Assembly (NCBI GenBank): GCA_947446925.1
Contig: CANFHU010000010.1
Span: 44,198-108,197 of the forward strand
Direction of reading: 5' to 3'
Source: Flavobacteriia bacterium
Lineage (GTDB): Bacteria; Bacteroidota; Bacteroidia; Flavobacteriales_D; Crocinitomicaceae
DNA length: 64,000 nt
Shown: positions 34,818 through 44,702 of the stretch, one piece after another
Layout: every line of letters begins with the position of its first letter
Numbering within the stretch: the stretch's first letter is position 1
The notes under the pieces: model-generated
The model's input: only the letters and a program-made list of their open reading frames with translations
Database searches by the model: none
Told to the model about the DNA's origin: nothing
Translations under genes and position numbers: made by a program

Positions 34818-37800
34818 TTACTGAATAACTTCCAATTTAAACATTTTGGCGGTTCCTTCAAATTGTATGGTCGCAAAATAAACTCCCGCTCCAAAGGAAG
34901 AAACATCAAATGTATGTGTTCCTGTTCCATTTGGTTCTACCCGCGATGTATAAACGGAATGACCCAAGATATCAGTTACAATAATTTCATATGTTTCGAT
35001 AGAAGATGCACATGTAAAGGCACCATTTGATGGATTTGGAAAAATACGAACAACCGAATTGTCTAACATTTCAAGACCTGCAGTATTTGGATCAATAATC
35101 ACTTTAACCGTGTAGGTAGCAGTTGAACCATCTTCAGCAGTCACGACATAATTTACATTAGAGGCATACGAAATTTGAGATGCACCACTTGCTTGTATAA
35201 TTCCGCCTACCGTAACTTTTGCACCAGGTGAAAGACCAAACACAGATGTCAAACTCAAACTTGTACCATAAGGTACATGCACTGTTATCACTTTATTTGC
35301 TTCATCAATTGTTGACGTGGCTGAAGGCACTTCTAACAACTTAAAGAAAGTTATTTGTTTTCCATTCTTTTTAGGTATAGTAACTGTCACAATATACTCT
35401 TTTTTGGAACCATCTACTGCTACAACAACAAGCGTTACAGGATTTGAAAAATTAACAATAGAAACATTCGTAGTCAAAACGACTCCATTTAAAGTTAAAG
35501 TAGCACCTGGAGAAACTCCAAAAGAAATTTGTTGCTTTGAAATATCAGAACCAGCTTGACCAGTAATTGTAATCGTATTTCCTGCTATCGTTCCATCTAT
35601 AAACGGATTTAAAAGTCCAAAACTTAATATATCTTTTGCACTAGAACCGCTCCCTCCTATCTGAGAAGAAATTGTAACAACTACCGTATAATCTTTAACA
35701 GATCCGTCTTGAGCAACTACAGTATATAACTGTGCTGTAGTAAAATTATTTGGCGTAGAACCGGATACTTGAATTGTAGGACCCACCCTAACAATGGAGT
35801 TAGGAGAGGAAGTGAAATTAGCTTTTAAAGCGGTTACAATGGTTCCAAAAGGAACTGTTAACCCAATGGTGTTTCCACTAATCGTACCTACAGCCGTAGG
35901 AGACGCGAAACCAAAAGTTAACATTTCATTAGCGGATGATAAAAGTGGAGTAATTGTTACTGTAACAACATAGTTTTTAATCGTTTTACCATCTTCTGAA
36001 GTAACGACAAAAGTAACAGGTGCAGTATAATCTACCACACTTCCTACATTAATCTGAAGGATATTAGAAACTTTTACTACCGCACCTGTCGAAGCTGTAA
36101 ATGATGCAACTAATGACTTAATATTGGTTCCATAAGGAACAGAAATAGCAATATTTGTTCCAGAAATCACTCCTATTACATTAGGATTCGTAAAACCAAA
36201 AGTTAATAAATCCGCTGCGTTGTTTTGATTTCCTGAATCTGTTGTTACAGTAACAGTATAATCTTTTGTTGTTCCATCTTCCGCTGTTATAGTATATACA
36301 ACTGAGTTTGTAAAATTAGTTGTATTTGCTCCTGATGTAACGTTTGCTTTTGCAGATATAGTATATGTTGGTGTTAAATTTGTTAAAAGAGTTCCTACTG
36401 GTAAAACGACTGATATGGTATTTGAAGCAATTACGCCTAACTTACCATTAATACTAAATGTCAAGAAATCTTTAGCGGATGATTTACTTATAGGTGTTTG
36501 TTCGATAGTAACTGTTACAGTATAATCTTTCGTTGAACCATCCTCAGCAGTAACTGTATACGTTAAAGGACTTGTAAAATTATTGCTAGTCTGACCACTC
36601 GTTTGTAAAGTAGAACCGATTTTAACTGTCGATTTAGCAGAACTTGTAAATGTAGCTACCAATGATGATAAAACAGATGCATTCGTGCCAACTGGTAAAG
36701 AAACAGTAATTGTATTTCCTGAGGTACTTACCTTTCCTGTAGGTGAAACAAAATTAAAACTTAATAAATCATTTGCTGAACTCAACTCACAAACATTCGC
36801 ATATACCCCTAGAGAAAACTGATATGCTGTAGGCATAATTGTATCGTAAACAGTTGTAGTAGCAGATGTTTTATAAGAACAATATGCAGAATTTACAGTT
36901 GATCCTTGAGCTCCCGCAGAGTTTGAATAAAGTGCAATTGTATCTTGATTTACTCCTGCAGTACCCCATTTTGCGCGATACTTCATTAGTATACCAGAAT
37001 AAAATGAACCCTTAACTTTTAAATTATCACTCGACAAATCTAAAATATAATCACCTGTGTTACTTAAATTCGTCACTACAGTCTTAACTGGAATACGTTT
37101 GTAATATAAAACATTTGTCCCAGGTAATTGTGTTGTTGCATCTGGTAAATAACCTATAAAAACCATCGTGTTTGTATCATTGCCCGCTACTAATTTTCCA
37201 AACGTATATTTTACACTATTTAACTTATATGTTTTGGCATCATTTTTCAACGTTTCAAATTTCTCGTAAACTCCTTGAAAATGATAAGCTCCTGTACCTG
37301 TAAAATAACCATTTCCTGCATACCCAGTAGAGTCAGTGGAATATAACGCTGACTTAGTATTATTACCATCTTTCCAGTTATCTAAATCTTTACATCCTAA
37401 AACAGGCGCAGATACAACAGTTACTTTTACAGTGTATATTTTCTTAGTAACACCATCTTGTGCAGTTACTTCGTAAACGACATCTGCTGAATAACTATTA
37501 GATGTTACGCCACTTATTTGAGTTGTTGAACCAATCTTCACCGTTGCTCCGGATGAAACAACAAATGATGCTACTTGCGTTAAACTTGACCCGTTTGGCA
37601 ATGTTACTGCAACAATATTATTACTGTTGATTGTTCCTGCTACAACACCTAAAGTAAAACTTGTTAATTCACATAAATTACTTAGAGAAACCTGCTCTGT
37701 AGTTACAGTAACAGTGTAATTTTTAGTAGTTCCATCTTCCGCTGTTATTGTATATACAACAGGACTTGCAAAGTTTGTAGTATTAGCTCCTGACGTAACT

Positions 37801-39710
37801 GTAGCTTTATCTGATGTTGTATACATTGGAGTTAGGTTTGTTAACGAAGTACCTGCAGGTAAAACCACTGAAATGGTATTTGCTCCAATAACTCCTGACT
37901 TACCATTAATACTAAATGTCAAGAAGTCCTTTGCAGATGATTTAGCTCCTGGAGTTTCAGTAACTTGAACAGTGTAAGTTTTTGTAGTTTTCCCATCTTC
38001 AGATGTTACGACGCAAGCAACATTAGAAGTATAATTAAAAGTACTACCTGAAGTAAATGAATTGTTATTTAATTTGATAGTTGCACCTGGAGATACTGTA
38101 AACATGGTTACTAATGCGGTCAATGAAGTTCCATTAGGTACAGTAACAGTTATTGTATTGTTAACAGAATTTATTGTTCCTTGAACCAAAGAAGGTGCAT
38201 TTACCCCAAAACTTAACAATTCAGCCTTATTTCCTTTCGCTGTAATGGAAACATCGTCGATTCTTAAATTAATTGTAGAATCAGCAGATGTATTTCTTGC
38301 TCTAAATCCAACGTAATAAACACCTTCAGAGTTTACACTAAATGTATTTGTGTTTACATAATAATTTCCATCTGGTTTTAATGATTTTTCAGCACCGATT
38401 ATAGTTGTCATTGCAGATGATATTGGAGAAGTACCAATACTTGTTTGTATTTTACCTGCATTTTTACCTGAACTTAAGGCTCCTACACGATTATAAAATG
38501 TTAATGTATATGTATAATCAGGTGATAAATTTAAACATCTAGAATACAACCAATCTTCAGATACTCTACTAATATTATTTTCAAAAATCCTAAAACAATT
38601 TGCACCAGATGAACTATTAACTAAGGTATTACCTACTGATGCAATACCAAATTTGATACCATTTTGATCAATAGTTTCTGCCGTAAAACCACCTGTTTTG
38701 TCAATGGAATTTTCAAAATCTTCATTAAAAGAATTTTGATTTGTTACAACCGTAGGTGAATAATTTATTATTGTTGTTTTTGCAGTGTCGTTTGAAACAT
38801 TTCCATCACCGTTTAATTTAGAGTAAATTTTAACAATATATGTTTGTGTTGCTGTTAAATCTACAGGTGTAGTGAAAAAATAAATTGCAGTATCGCCTTG
38901 AGCAAAAGAAGATTTAGCTTGTAATTTAGTTGATAACCAATTAACACTTTCTACAACTTCAGTTCCATTATTTACTTTATATGCTACTGATGTACCATTT
39001 GGAACTACAGCAGTACCATTATTGATAACTGCAAAACCAACTTTATCATTTGTCAAACCACATGCAGAAGATTTAGAATAAAAAAATGCACTAAGTGCTG
39101 ACAATTCGTTTGCTACGATCTCCTCTATTGATACATCATCTATAAACCAAGCATAATCATAATTACCTACTTTACCAGCATACACAAATCGTATCCATAC
39201 TTGAGACTTATTTGCCGCTGCAGATGAAATATCAATTGAATAAACGTTACCATTTTGAGTTGATCCACCTTTTGCTACTGTTGAATTACAAACAAATGGT
39301 GTCCAATTTGTTTTGTCAGTACTAACCTCTAAACTTGTTACATCTTGCCATTTTGTATAAAATTGACTAAAAGATACTTTGACTTTTTCCTTACCTGTTG
39401 TGCTAAATGAATTCTTAGTAGAAATAATTGCTGTTCTGGTACCATTACCTGTGTTTGTACCATCAACAACAGCATAATTTCCAAAAGATTTTGAATTAAA
39501 CGCTGTAAATGAATTAATCCAATTACTTTCAGCTTTGTTAAAAGTAGTTGGCTTTGTATTAGTAATAACCCAATTCAAAGATCCTGTTGCTGCATTAGTC
39601 GTAATTTCCCAATCAGCAGTATTACTAAAATCAGAAGACCAAATGGTTGTCTGACCAAAACCTAGGCAAGAAACCAATACTCCTACCAACAACAATACAA
39701 TTTTCTTCAT
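34818..39710 (-). CDS. Giant surface protein with nine Ig-like repeats and T9SS type A sorting tail
   Basis: A 1,630-residue protein with a signal peptide (VLLLVGVLVSCLGFGQ). Residues about 20-200 and 320-490 are choice-of-anchor/jelly-roll-like segments (WFIDDVSIEE, LRIDDVSI). Nine repeats of about 80-100 residues follow, each starting like SSAxDxLTFxxxxP and ending TxxTAEDGxTKxYTVTVT; this is a bacterial Ig-like DUF5018 pattern. An unrelated ~210-residue insert lies between repeats 3 and 4. Residues about 1,548-1,630 (VVRIFPNPSNG...GVYFATIQF) are the type A Por-secretion tail. It should pass through T9SS to the surface, probably as an adhesin or fibre. It has its own terminator. Confidence 0.9.
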   Translation of the reverse strand: MKKIVLLLVGVLVSCLGFGQTTIWSSDFSNTADWEITTNAATGSLNWVITNTKPTTFNKAESNWINSFTAFNSKSFGNYAVVDGTNTGNGTRTAIISTKNSFSTTGKEKVKVSFSQFYTKWQDVTSLEVSTDKTNWTPFVCNSTVAKGGSTQNGNVYSIDISSAAANKSQVWIRFVYAGKVGNYDYAWFIDDVSIEEIVANELSALSAFFYSKSSACGLTNDKVGFAVINNGTAVVPNGTSVAYKVNNGTEVVESVNWLSTKLQAKSSFAQGDTAIYFFTTPVDLTATQTYIVKIYSKLNGDGNVSNDTAKTTIINYSPTVVTNQNSFNEDFENSIDKTGGFTAETIDQNGIKFGIASVGNTLVNSSSGANCFRIFENNISRVSEDWLYSRCLNLSPDYTYTLTFYNRVGALSSGKNAGKIQTSIGTSPISSAMTTIIGAEKSLKPDGNYYVNTNTFSVNSEGVYYVGFRARNTSADSTINLRIDDVSITAKGNKAELLSFGVNAPSLVQGTINSVNNTITVTVPNGTSLTALVTMFTVSPGATIKLNNNSFTSGSTFNYTSNVACVVTSEDGKTTKTYTVQVTETPGAKSSAKDFLTFSINGKSGVIGANTISVVLPAGTSLTNLTPMYTTSDKATVTSGANTTNFASPVVYTITAEDGTTKNYTVTVTTEQVSLSNLCELTSFTLGVVAGTINSNNIVAVTLPNGSSLTQVASFVVSSGATVKIGSTTQISGVTSNSYSADVVYEVTAQDGVTKKIYTVKVTVVSAPVLGCKDLDNWKDGNNTKSALYSTDSTGYAGNGYFTGTGAYHFQGVYEKFETLKNDAKTYKLNSVKYTFGKLVAGNDTNTMVFIGYLPDATTQLPGTNVLYYKRIPVKTVVTNLSNTGDYILDLSSDNLKVKGSFYSGILMKYRAKWGTAGVNQDTIALYSNSAGAQGSTVNSAYCSYKTSATTTVYDTIMPTAYQFSLGVYANVCELSSANDLLSFNFVSPTGKVSTSGNTITVSLPVGTNASVLSSLVATFTSSAKSTVKIGSTLQTSGQTSNNFTSPLTYTVTAEDGSTKDYTVTVTIEQTPISKSSAKDFLTFSINGKLGVIASNTISVVLPVGTLLTNLTPTYTISAKANVTSGANTTNFTNSVVYTITAEDGTTKDYTVTVTTDSGNQNNAADLLTFGFTNPNVIGVISGTNIAISVPYGTNIKSLVASFTASTGAVVKVSNILQINVGSVVDYTAPVTFVVTSEDGKTIKNYVVTVTITPLLSSANEMLTFGFASPTAVGTISGNTIGLTVPFGTIVTALKANFTSSPNSIVRVGPTIQVSGSTPNNFTTAQLYTVVAQDGSVKDYTVVVTISSQIGGSGSSAKDILSFGLLNPFIDGTIAGNTITITGQAGSDISKQQISFGVSPGATLTLNGVVLTTNVSIVNFSNPVTLVVVAVDGSKKEYIVTVTIPKKNGKQITFFKLLEVPSATSTIDEANKVITVHVPYGTSLSLTSVFGLSPGAKVTVGGIIQASGASQISYASNVNYVVTAEDGSTATYTVKVIIDPNTAGLEMLDNSVVRIFPNPSNGAFTCASSIETYEIIVTDILGHSVYTSRVEPNGTGTHTFDVSSFGAGVYFATIQFEGTAKMFKLEVIQ

Positions 39711-39741
39711 AAAATGTAAATTAATTTTATTTATTCAAATG

Positions 39742-39749
39742 CAAATATA
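39742..39749 (-). promoter_or_regulatory. -7 element for the giant T9SS protein
   Basis: TATATTTG on the minus strand matches TAnnTTTG, 32 bases upstream of the ATG at 39710. No clear -33 TTTG. Confidence 0.45.
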
Positions 39750-39866
39750 ATGAATGCGAAACAACTGATTAAGATTGTATAAGAATTAGAAGACGCTTTA
39801 TAAACATTAGATAAGTGATTTATTAACATTTTCAATGCGATTTTTAATGTTCAACAATAAATAATC

Positions 39867-39897
39867 ATTGCAATTATTCAAGATTAGATTAGTTTTG
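39867..39897 (+). promoter_or_regulatory. Promoter of the O-acylation cassette
   Basis: ATTG (39867-39870) is followed by 19 bases and then TAGTTTTG (39890-39897). This matches the Bacteroidota consensus. The leader is about 60 bases. The 250 bases between the divergent genes hold nothing else recognised. Confidence 0.6.
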
Positions 39898-39961
39898 CAT
39901 TTTTTTAATACCTCTTACAACTCTAAATTGTTAAAAAAATAGACAATTTAATTATTCAAAA

Positions 39962-41323
39962 ATGTTGAAAAATAAGTTATTTGATTCTTTTTTAGTCGCA
40001 TTATTAGTTCTTTTTGGTCTTGTATTGTGTTCTTACATTCCGGAAAGCAAATTATTTGGATTCCAAGTAAAAAAAATAGATGTTTTCAGTGATATACGTC
40101 TCGAAAAAAAAGAAAAATTAACTCCACTTATAACTATAAAAAAAGAGTTTTTAGACACCTGTCCATCTGGTACGATTTGCTTCGAAGACTATTCTCCTAA
40201 AAAAAATGCCTTAGATGCTTTTTTTGATGCACTTAAAGACATTCATGAAAACAAATCTAAAACGAGAATCGCATTTTTTGGAGACTCATTCATTGAAGGG
40301 GATATTATGACCGGCGAAATTCGAAAAATCTTACAAAACAGATTTGGAGGTGGAGGTGTTGGATTTGTTCCTATTACTTCTGAAATTGCTGGATTTAGAC
40401 AGACTATTTTTCATCGTTTTAAACAATTTAACACATACAACATTATCAATAACGGAAAATCGCAGATACCTTTCGCTGCTGCTGGATATTGTTCCTATCC
40501 TCTCTCAGGAAATCTTGTTACTTATGCTGGTGTAAATTCAAATAAACGATTAAAAAGATTTAATAACGTACGTGTTTTTTATGAAACTACTGCAAAAGAA
40601 AACATAAGTTATGTAATAGGTAAAAAAACGTTTAACTTTCCAACGATCGCGACAAACAAGATAGAGGCTCAAAACCTTCCAAACGTTCGAACAAATCAAA
40701 TTTCTTTTGTTTTCCCTGCTAGTCAACATTTAAAACTTTATGGTATTTCGGTGGAAGATAGTTCCGGGGTAATATTAGATAATTTTGGAATGAAAAGTAA
40801 TTCAGGTGTAGCGTTGGCAAACATTTCAGATAAGAGACACAAACAATTTGATTCTTTACAAAATTACAAATTAATTGTGCTTCAATATGGCTTAAATGTT
40901 GTTGGCCCAACAACTACCAATTTAGATTGGTATGTTAAATCCATGACCAGAATGGTAAAACGTATTAAACGTAACTACCCAAATTCTAGTATTTTAATGT
41001 TAAGCGTATCCGATAGAGGAACTCGTCAAAATGGAAAGTATCAAACAATGAGTACAATTCCATTTATGATAGAAACACAACGAAAAATAGCTAAAAATGC
41101 TGGCGTAGCATTTTGGGACATGTTTAGTGCAATGGGCGGAGAAAATACAATTGTAAAATACGTAATGAATAAACCCGCACTTGCTAATAAAGATTTTACC
41201 CACCTGACATTTAAAGGTGGCGAAAAAATAGGCGAAATTTTCTCTAAAACTTTGTTGTACGAATACAAAAAACATAATGATAAAAAAGCACATTTACGTG
41301 CTATGGGCATTACTTCTCATTAG
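39962..41323 (+). CDS. Membrane-anchored SGNH-fold hydrolase/acyltransferase
   Basis: The protein has 453 residues. An N-terminal membrane anchor (about residues 8-25, SFLVALLVLFGLVLCSYI) is followed by ~75 residues and the SGNH domain: block I is FFGDSFIEGD with Ser109, block III is QYGLN and block V is DFTHLT with the catalytic Asp and His. The gene overlaps the next SGNH gene by 47 bases, and an MBOAT gene follows, so the three are an operon. Such SGNH proteins transfer acyl groups delivered by MBOAT across the membrane, as in AlgX/AlgJ and PatB. The polymer is unknown. Confidence 0.85.
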   Translation: MLKNKLFDSFLVALLVLFGLVLCSYIPESKLFGFQVKKIDVFSDIRLEKKEKLTPLITIKKEFLDTCPSGTICFEDYSPKKNALDAFFDALKDIHENKSKTRIAFFGDSFIEGDIMTGEIRKILQNRFGGGGVGFVPITSEIAGFRQTIFHRFKQFNTYNIINNGKSQIPFAAAGYCSYPLSGNLVTYAGVNSNKRLKRFNNVRVFYETTAKENISYVIGKKTFNFPTIATNKIEAQNLPNVRTNQISFVFPASQHLKLYGISVEDSSGVILDNFGMKSNSGVALANISDKRHKQFDSLQNYKLIVLQYGLNVVGPTTTNLDWYVKSMTRMVKRIKRNYPNSSILMLSVSDRGTRQNGKYQTMSTIPFMIETQRKIAKNAGVAFWDMFSAMGGENTIVKYVMNKPALANKDFTHLTFKGGEKIGEIFSKTLLYEYKKHNDKKAHLRAMGITSH

Positions 41324-42506
41324 CCTTCCTTTTTTCGCACAAGATACTTTAGGTTTTAATATCCCTAAAATTTATGGCTTTGAAAATCTACAAGGGGATT
41401 CTATTACGAACGCAAAATACATTGGTGATTTTTTAGAAAAATTACAAATTCAAAAAAATAATAATAACAAAAAAATTAACATCTTACACATTGGCGATTC
41501 TCACCTTCAAGCAGACTACCTTACGCACACTACTCGAGTAAATCTTCAAAAAATATTTGGAAACGCTGGTCGTGGATTTATTTCTCCTCTTAAAATATCA
41601 AAATCAAACGAACCATTTAACTACCAATCATCAAGCACTAATAGTTGGAAAAGTACGCGTTGTGTATCGAATAAACAAACGCAACCAATTGGCCTAGGTG
41701 GAATGTCGATTAAGACACACGAACAAAATGCAATAATCCAAATTAAAACATATAATACAGACAGTTTAGATTTCTCTTTCTCCAGAATTAAACTTTATCA
41801 TGCGAAAAATGACTCTTCCTTTTCTGTCCAAATTTCAGACTCTATTTCTAAAAGTAAATTCATTCTTGAAAAATCGAAATTACCATACGCTACTTTCTTC
41901 AATGCTTCTGAAAACATCTCCCATTTCACTGTTCATTTACAAAAAACAGACTCTTCCCAAACCAACTTTATTTTTTATGGTGTAGAACTTGAAAATGAAA
42001 ACAATGGCATCCTTTACCATTGTATAGGAATAAATGGCGCACGATACAAGGACTATAGTAAATCAGAAGAATTCTGTCTGCAAACAGCAAGTTTAAATCC
42101 AGATATTATTATAATCACGTTAGGCACGAATGAATCTTTCCAAAAAAAATATAACTCAGAACAATTTTATAAAGAAATCGATACATTGGTGAAGAAATTA
42201 AAGAACATAAACCCAAGTTCACCTATCCTATTAACCACTCCAGCGAATTCCTTTTATTACCAACAGATAAATTACAATATTCCATTAATAAGTCAAACAA
42301 TAGTAAAATATGCAATTGACAATAATTTAGCATATTGGGACTTATTTTCGATTACAGGCGGACAAAACAGTGCTAACCTTTGGAAAAAAGCAAATTTATT
42401 AAGTCGTGATGGCATTCATTATTCAAAAGATGGATATATTCACCAAGGAAATTTATTAACAAAAGCATTTATCAACGCATATAACAAATATGTTTCAAAT
42501 AGATAG
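41277..42506 (+). CDS. Periplasmic SGNH-fold hydrolase/acyltransferase
   Basis: The protein has 409 residues with a signal peptide (YVLWALLLISLPFFAQ). Its SGNH blocks are GDSH with Ser75, GTNE in ITLGTNESF and DGIHYSKDGY. The ATG at 41277 lies inside the first SGNH gene but is supported by the signal peptide. It overlaps the MBOAT gene by 17 bases. The product and its neighbour are likely paralogues that act in turn, for example in acyl transfer and in acyl-chain or site selection. The order SGNH-SGNH-MBOAT resembles alginate and cellulose acetylation operons, but without the polymer synthase. Confidence 0.82.
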   Translation: MIKKHIYVLWALLLISLPFFAQDTLGFNIPKIYGFENLQGDSITNAKYIGDFLEKLQIQKNNNNKKINILHIGDSHLQADYLTHTTRVNLQKIFGNAGRGFISPLKISKSNEPFNYQSSSTNSWKSTRCVSNKQTQPIGLGGMSIKTHEQNAIIQIKTYNTDSLDFSFSRIKLYHAKNDSSFSVQISDSISKSKFILEKSKLPYATFFNASENISHFTVHLQKTDSSQTNFIFYGVELENENNGILYHCIGINGARYKDYSKSEEFCLQTASLNPDIIIITLGTNESFQKKYNSEQFYKEIDTLVKKLKNINPSSPILLTTPANSFYYQQINYNIPLISQTIVKYAIDNNLAYWDLFSITGGQNSANLWKKANLLSRDGIHYSKDGYIHQGNLLTKAFINAYNKYVSNR

Positions 42507-43974
42507 TCAAAAAGTTTGGGAGCAATTTCAGTATAACTCTGAAGAACCCCTCATATTTAGTTCTGGGTTATTTCTTTTTCTGTTTACAGCTTTTATGCTC
42601 GTTTACTTCGTATTACATAAGCATCATCGTGCAAAAACAACTTTTGTAACTTTATTCTCTTTATATTTCTATTATAAATCTAGTGGTAATTATTTTTTAA
42701 TATTAATCGGTTCTACGCTTGTAGATTTTACACTAGCAAACCTGATATTTAAACAACAAAACAAAATTTATAAAAAAATCATTCTCATCGTAAGTGTTGT
42801 ACTTAACCTTGGACTCCTAGCCTATTTTAAGTACACTAATTTTATCTACGAAATACTTTGTAATCTGTCAAATTCAACATTCAAACCGATGGATATTTTC
42901 CTACCGGTAGGCGTTTCATTTTTCACATTCCAATCATTAAGTTATACCTTTGATATTTACAGAGGAACTTTAAAACCGGTGAAAAACGTATTAGATTATG
43001 CGTTTTTTGTATCCTTTTTTCCTCAATTAGTCGCAGGTCCGATTGTAAGAGCTTCTGAATTCATACCACAATTGTTCAAACCAATTTTAATTACGAAAGA
43101 AATGATTGGGAAAGCTGTTTTCTTAATCGGTAGCGGACTGATCAAAAAAGCGGTGATAGCAGATTATATTAGTATAAATTTCGTAGATCGAATCTTTGAC
43201 AACCCTACTTTATACTCAGGTCTTGAAAATTTAATTGGAGTATATGGATATACCTTGCAAATTTATTGTGATTTTTCAGGCTATTCAGATATGGCAATCG
43301 GAATCGCTTTATTAATGGGATTTCATTTTAATATTAATTTTGATTCTTCTTACCAATCTATTAACATTACCGAATTTTGGAGAAGATGGCACATTTCACT
43401 CTCTACTTGGTTAAAAGATTATGTGTATATAACCATGGGAGGAAATAGAAAAGGTAAAATTAGAACATACCTAAATCTTTTTCTTACAATGCTAATTGGT
43501 GGATTATGGCATGGTGCTGGCTTTCGATTCATACTTTGGGGAGCAATGCATGGTGTAGCTTTAATTTTTCACAAATTATGGTTAACTTTTTTCCCCGCTA
43601 ATATAATTAAGAAAAATGTTAATTGGATCTCTAAACCCATAAGTTGGTTGTTAACATTTCATTTCATTTGTTTCTGTTGGATATTTTTTAGAGCAGAAAA
43701 CATGAATATTGCAGGACAAGTACTGAATCAAATCATATTTAACTTCAAAATTTCGATTTTTTGGGAATTCATGGAAGGATATAAAACAGTTTTAGCAATA
43801 CTTATCATCGGATATACTATCCATTTCACACCAAAAAAATGGGAAACAGTTCTCGAAAATACGATTATTAAAGTCCCTTTACCAATTAAAGCTTTGTATT
43901 TAATTGGTATTCTACTAATTGTAGCCCAATTTAAATCCGCTGAAATTCAACCGTTTATATATTTTCAATTTTAA
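42490..43974 (+). CDS. MBOAT-family O-acyltransferase (AlgI/DltB-like)
   Basis: A 494-residue polytopic membrane protein with about 10-12 hydrophobic segments. The signature FWRRWHISLSTWLKDYVYI lies at about residues 297-315, and the catalytic-His motif GGLWHGAGFRFILWGAMHG at about 336-356. AlgI-type MBOATs move acyl groups from the cytoplasmic side to periplasmic SGNH transferases for polysaccharide O-acylation. With two SGNH genes upstream, the operon looks complete for that step. The target polymer is not encoded here. Confidence 0.9.
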   Translation: MFQIDSQKVWEQFQYNSEEPLIFSSGLFLFLFTAFMLVYFVLHKHHRAKTTFVTLFSLYFYYKSSGNYFLILIGSTLVDFTLANLIFKQQNKIYKKIILIVSVVLNLGLLAYFKYTNFIYEILCNLSNSTFKPMDIFLPVGVSFFTFQSLSYTFDIYRGTLKPVKNVLDYAFFVSFFPQLVAGPIVRASEFIPQLFKPILITKEMIGKAVFLIGSGLIKKAVIADYISINFVDRIFDNPTLYSGLENLIGVYGYTLQIYCDFSGYSDMAIGIALLMGFHFNINFDSSYQSINITEFWRRWHISLSTWLKDYVYITMGGNRKGKIRTYLNLFLTMLIGGLWHGAGFRFILWGAMHGVALIFHKLWLTFFPANIIKKNVNWISKPISWLLTFHFICFCWIFFRAENMNIAGQVLNQIIFNFKISIFWEFMEGYKTVLAILIIGYTIHFTPKKWETVLENTIIKVPLPIKALYLIGILLIVAQFKSAEIQPFIYFQF

Positions 43975-44116
43975 ACTTTTATTATCAAACTAGCATTTTA
44001 TAAAAATATTTTAATGCTTTTTATTCCTAGAAACATTTTTTTGCTAATTTCGGTTAAAATTAATCAACTATTAAACTTAAAAAACAAAGAGGTAAAACTC
44101 TATTTTAAAACAACTT

Positions 44117-44659
44117 ATGACAAACATTTTTGTTGCCCGATTAGATTACGGCGTTACTCAAGAGGAGTTAAAAAGTGCTTTTGAGCAATATGGTCAAGTT
44201 AACAAAGTTTCACTTGCCATTGACAAAGAGACTGGTAAATCAAAAGGATTTGCTTTCATTGAAATGAAAAACAATGAGGAAGCGGTTGCTGCAATCAAAG
44301 GTTTAGATGGTCAAACAATGCATGGACGACAAATCGCTGTAAAACAAGCGGAGGATCGTTCAAATGGCGCTCCGAAAAGAGAATTCAACAACAATTCGGA
44401 AAGAAAACCATTTGTTCGAGAAAATAGAGAGCCGAGAGAAAATAATAGTTCGGCAAATAAAAAAGAGCATGATGATGATGATCATTCTAGTTCTCCAGAA
44501 ATTTTCATTCCAAAACCTACAATTAACAAAGTAGTAGAGAAAAAGAAAGATCCTGTGATGAAAAAACTAGAAGATCGACCTAAAGCAAATAAAATGCAAG
44601 CCTACAAAAAAAGTGGTAAACAAAACCGCTACTTTTTTGATGAAGATGATGATTATTAA
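44117..44659 (+). CDS. RRM RNA-binding protein with acidic and basic disordered tail
   Basis: A 180-residue protein. Residues 1-80 are an RNA recognition motif with RNP2 IFVARL (about 4-9) and RNP1 KGFAFIEM (about 43-50), as in the Rbp proteins of cyanobacteria and Bacteroidota. The tail (about 85-180) is disordered: Arg/Glu/Asn-rich, then an acidic HDDDDHSSS tract, then Lys-rich and a final FDEDDDY. The tail is long for this family. It is followed by a strong terminator. Such proteins are linked to cold response and mRNA regulation. Confidence 0.88.
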   Translation: MTNIFVARLDYGVTQEELKSAFEQYGQVNKVSLAIDKETGKSKGFAFIEMKNNEEAVAAIKGLDGQTMHGRQIAVKQAEDRSNGAPKREFNNNSERKPFVRENREPRENNSSANKKEHDDDDHSSSPEIFIPKPTINKVVEKKKDPVMKKLEDRPKANKMQAYKKSGKQNRYFFDEDDDY

Positions 44660-44663
44660 ATTT

Positions 44664-44692
44664 TAAAGTCCTAATTCAAGGACTTTTTTTTT
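44664..44692 (+). terminator. Rho-independent terminator after the RRM gene
   Basis: AAAGTCCT-AATTC-AAGGACTTT forms a perfect 8-base stem with extra pairing, followed by a run of T. It lies directly after the stop at 44659. Confidence 0.9.
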
Positions 44693-44702
44693 GCACATAT
44701 AA

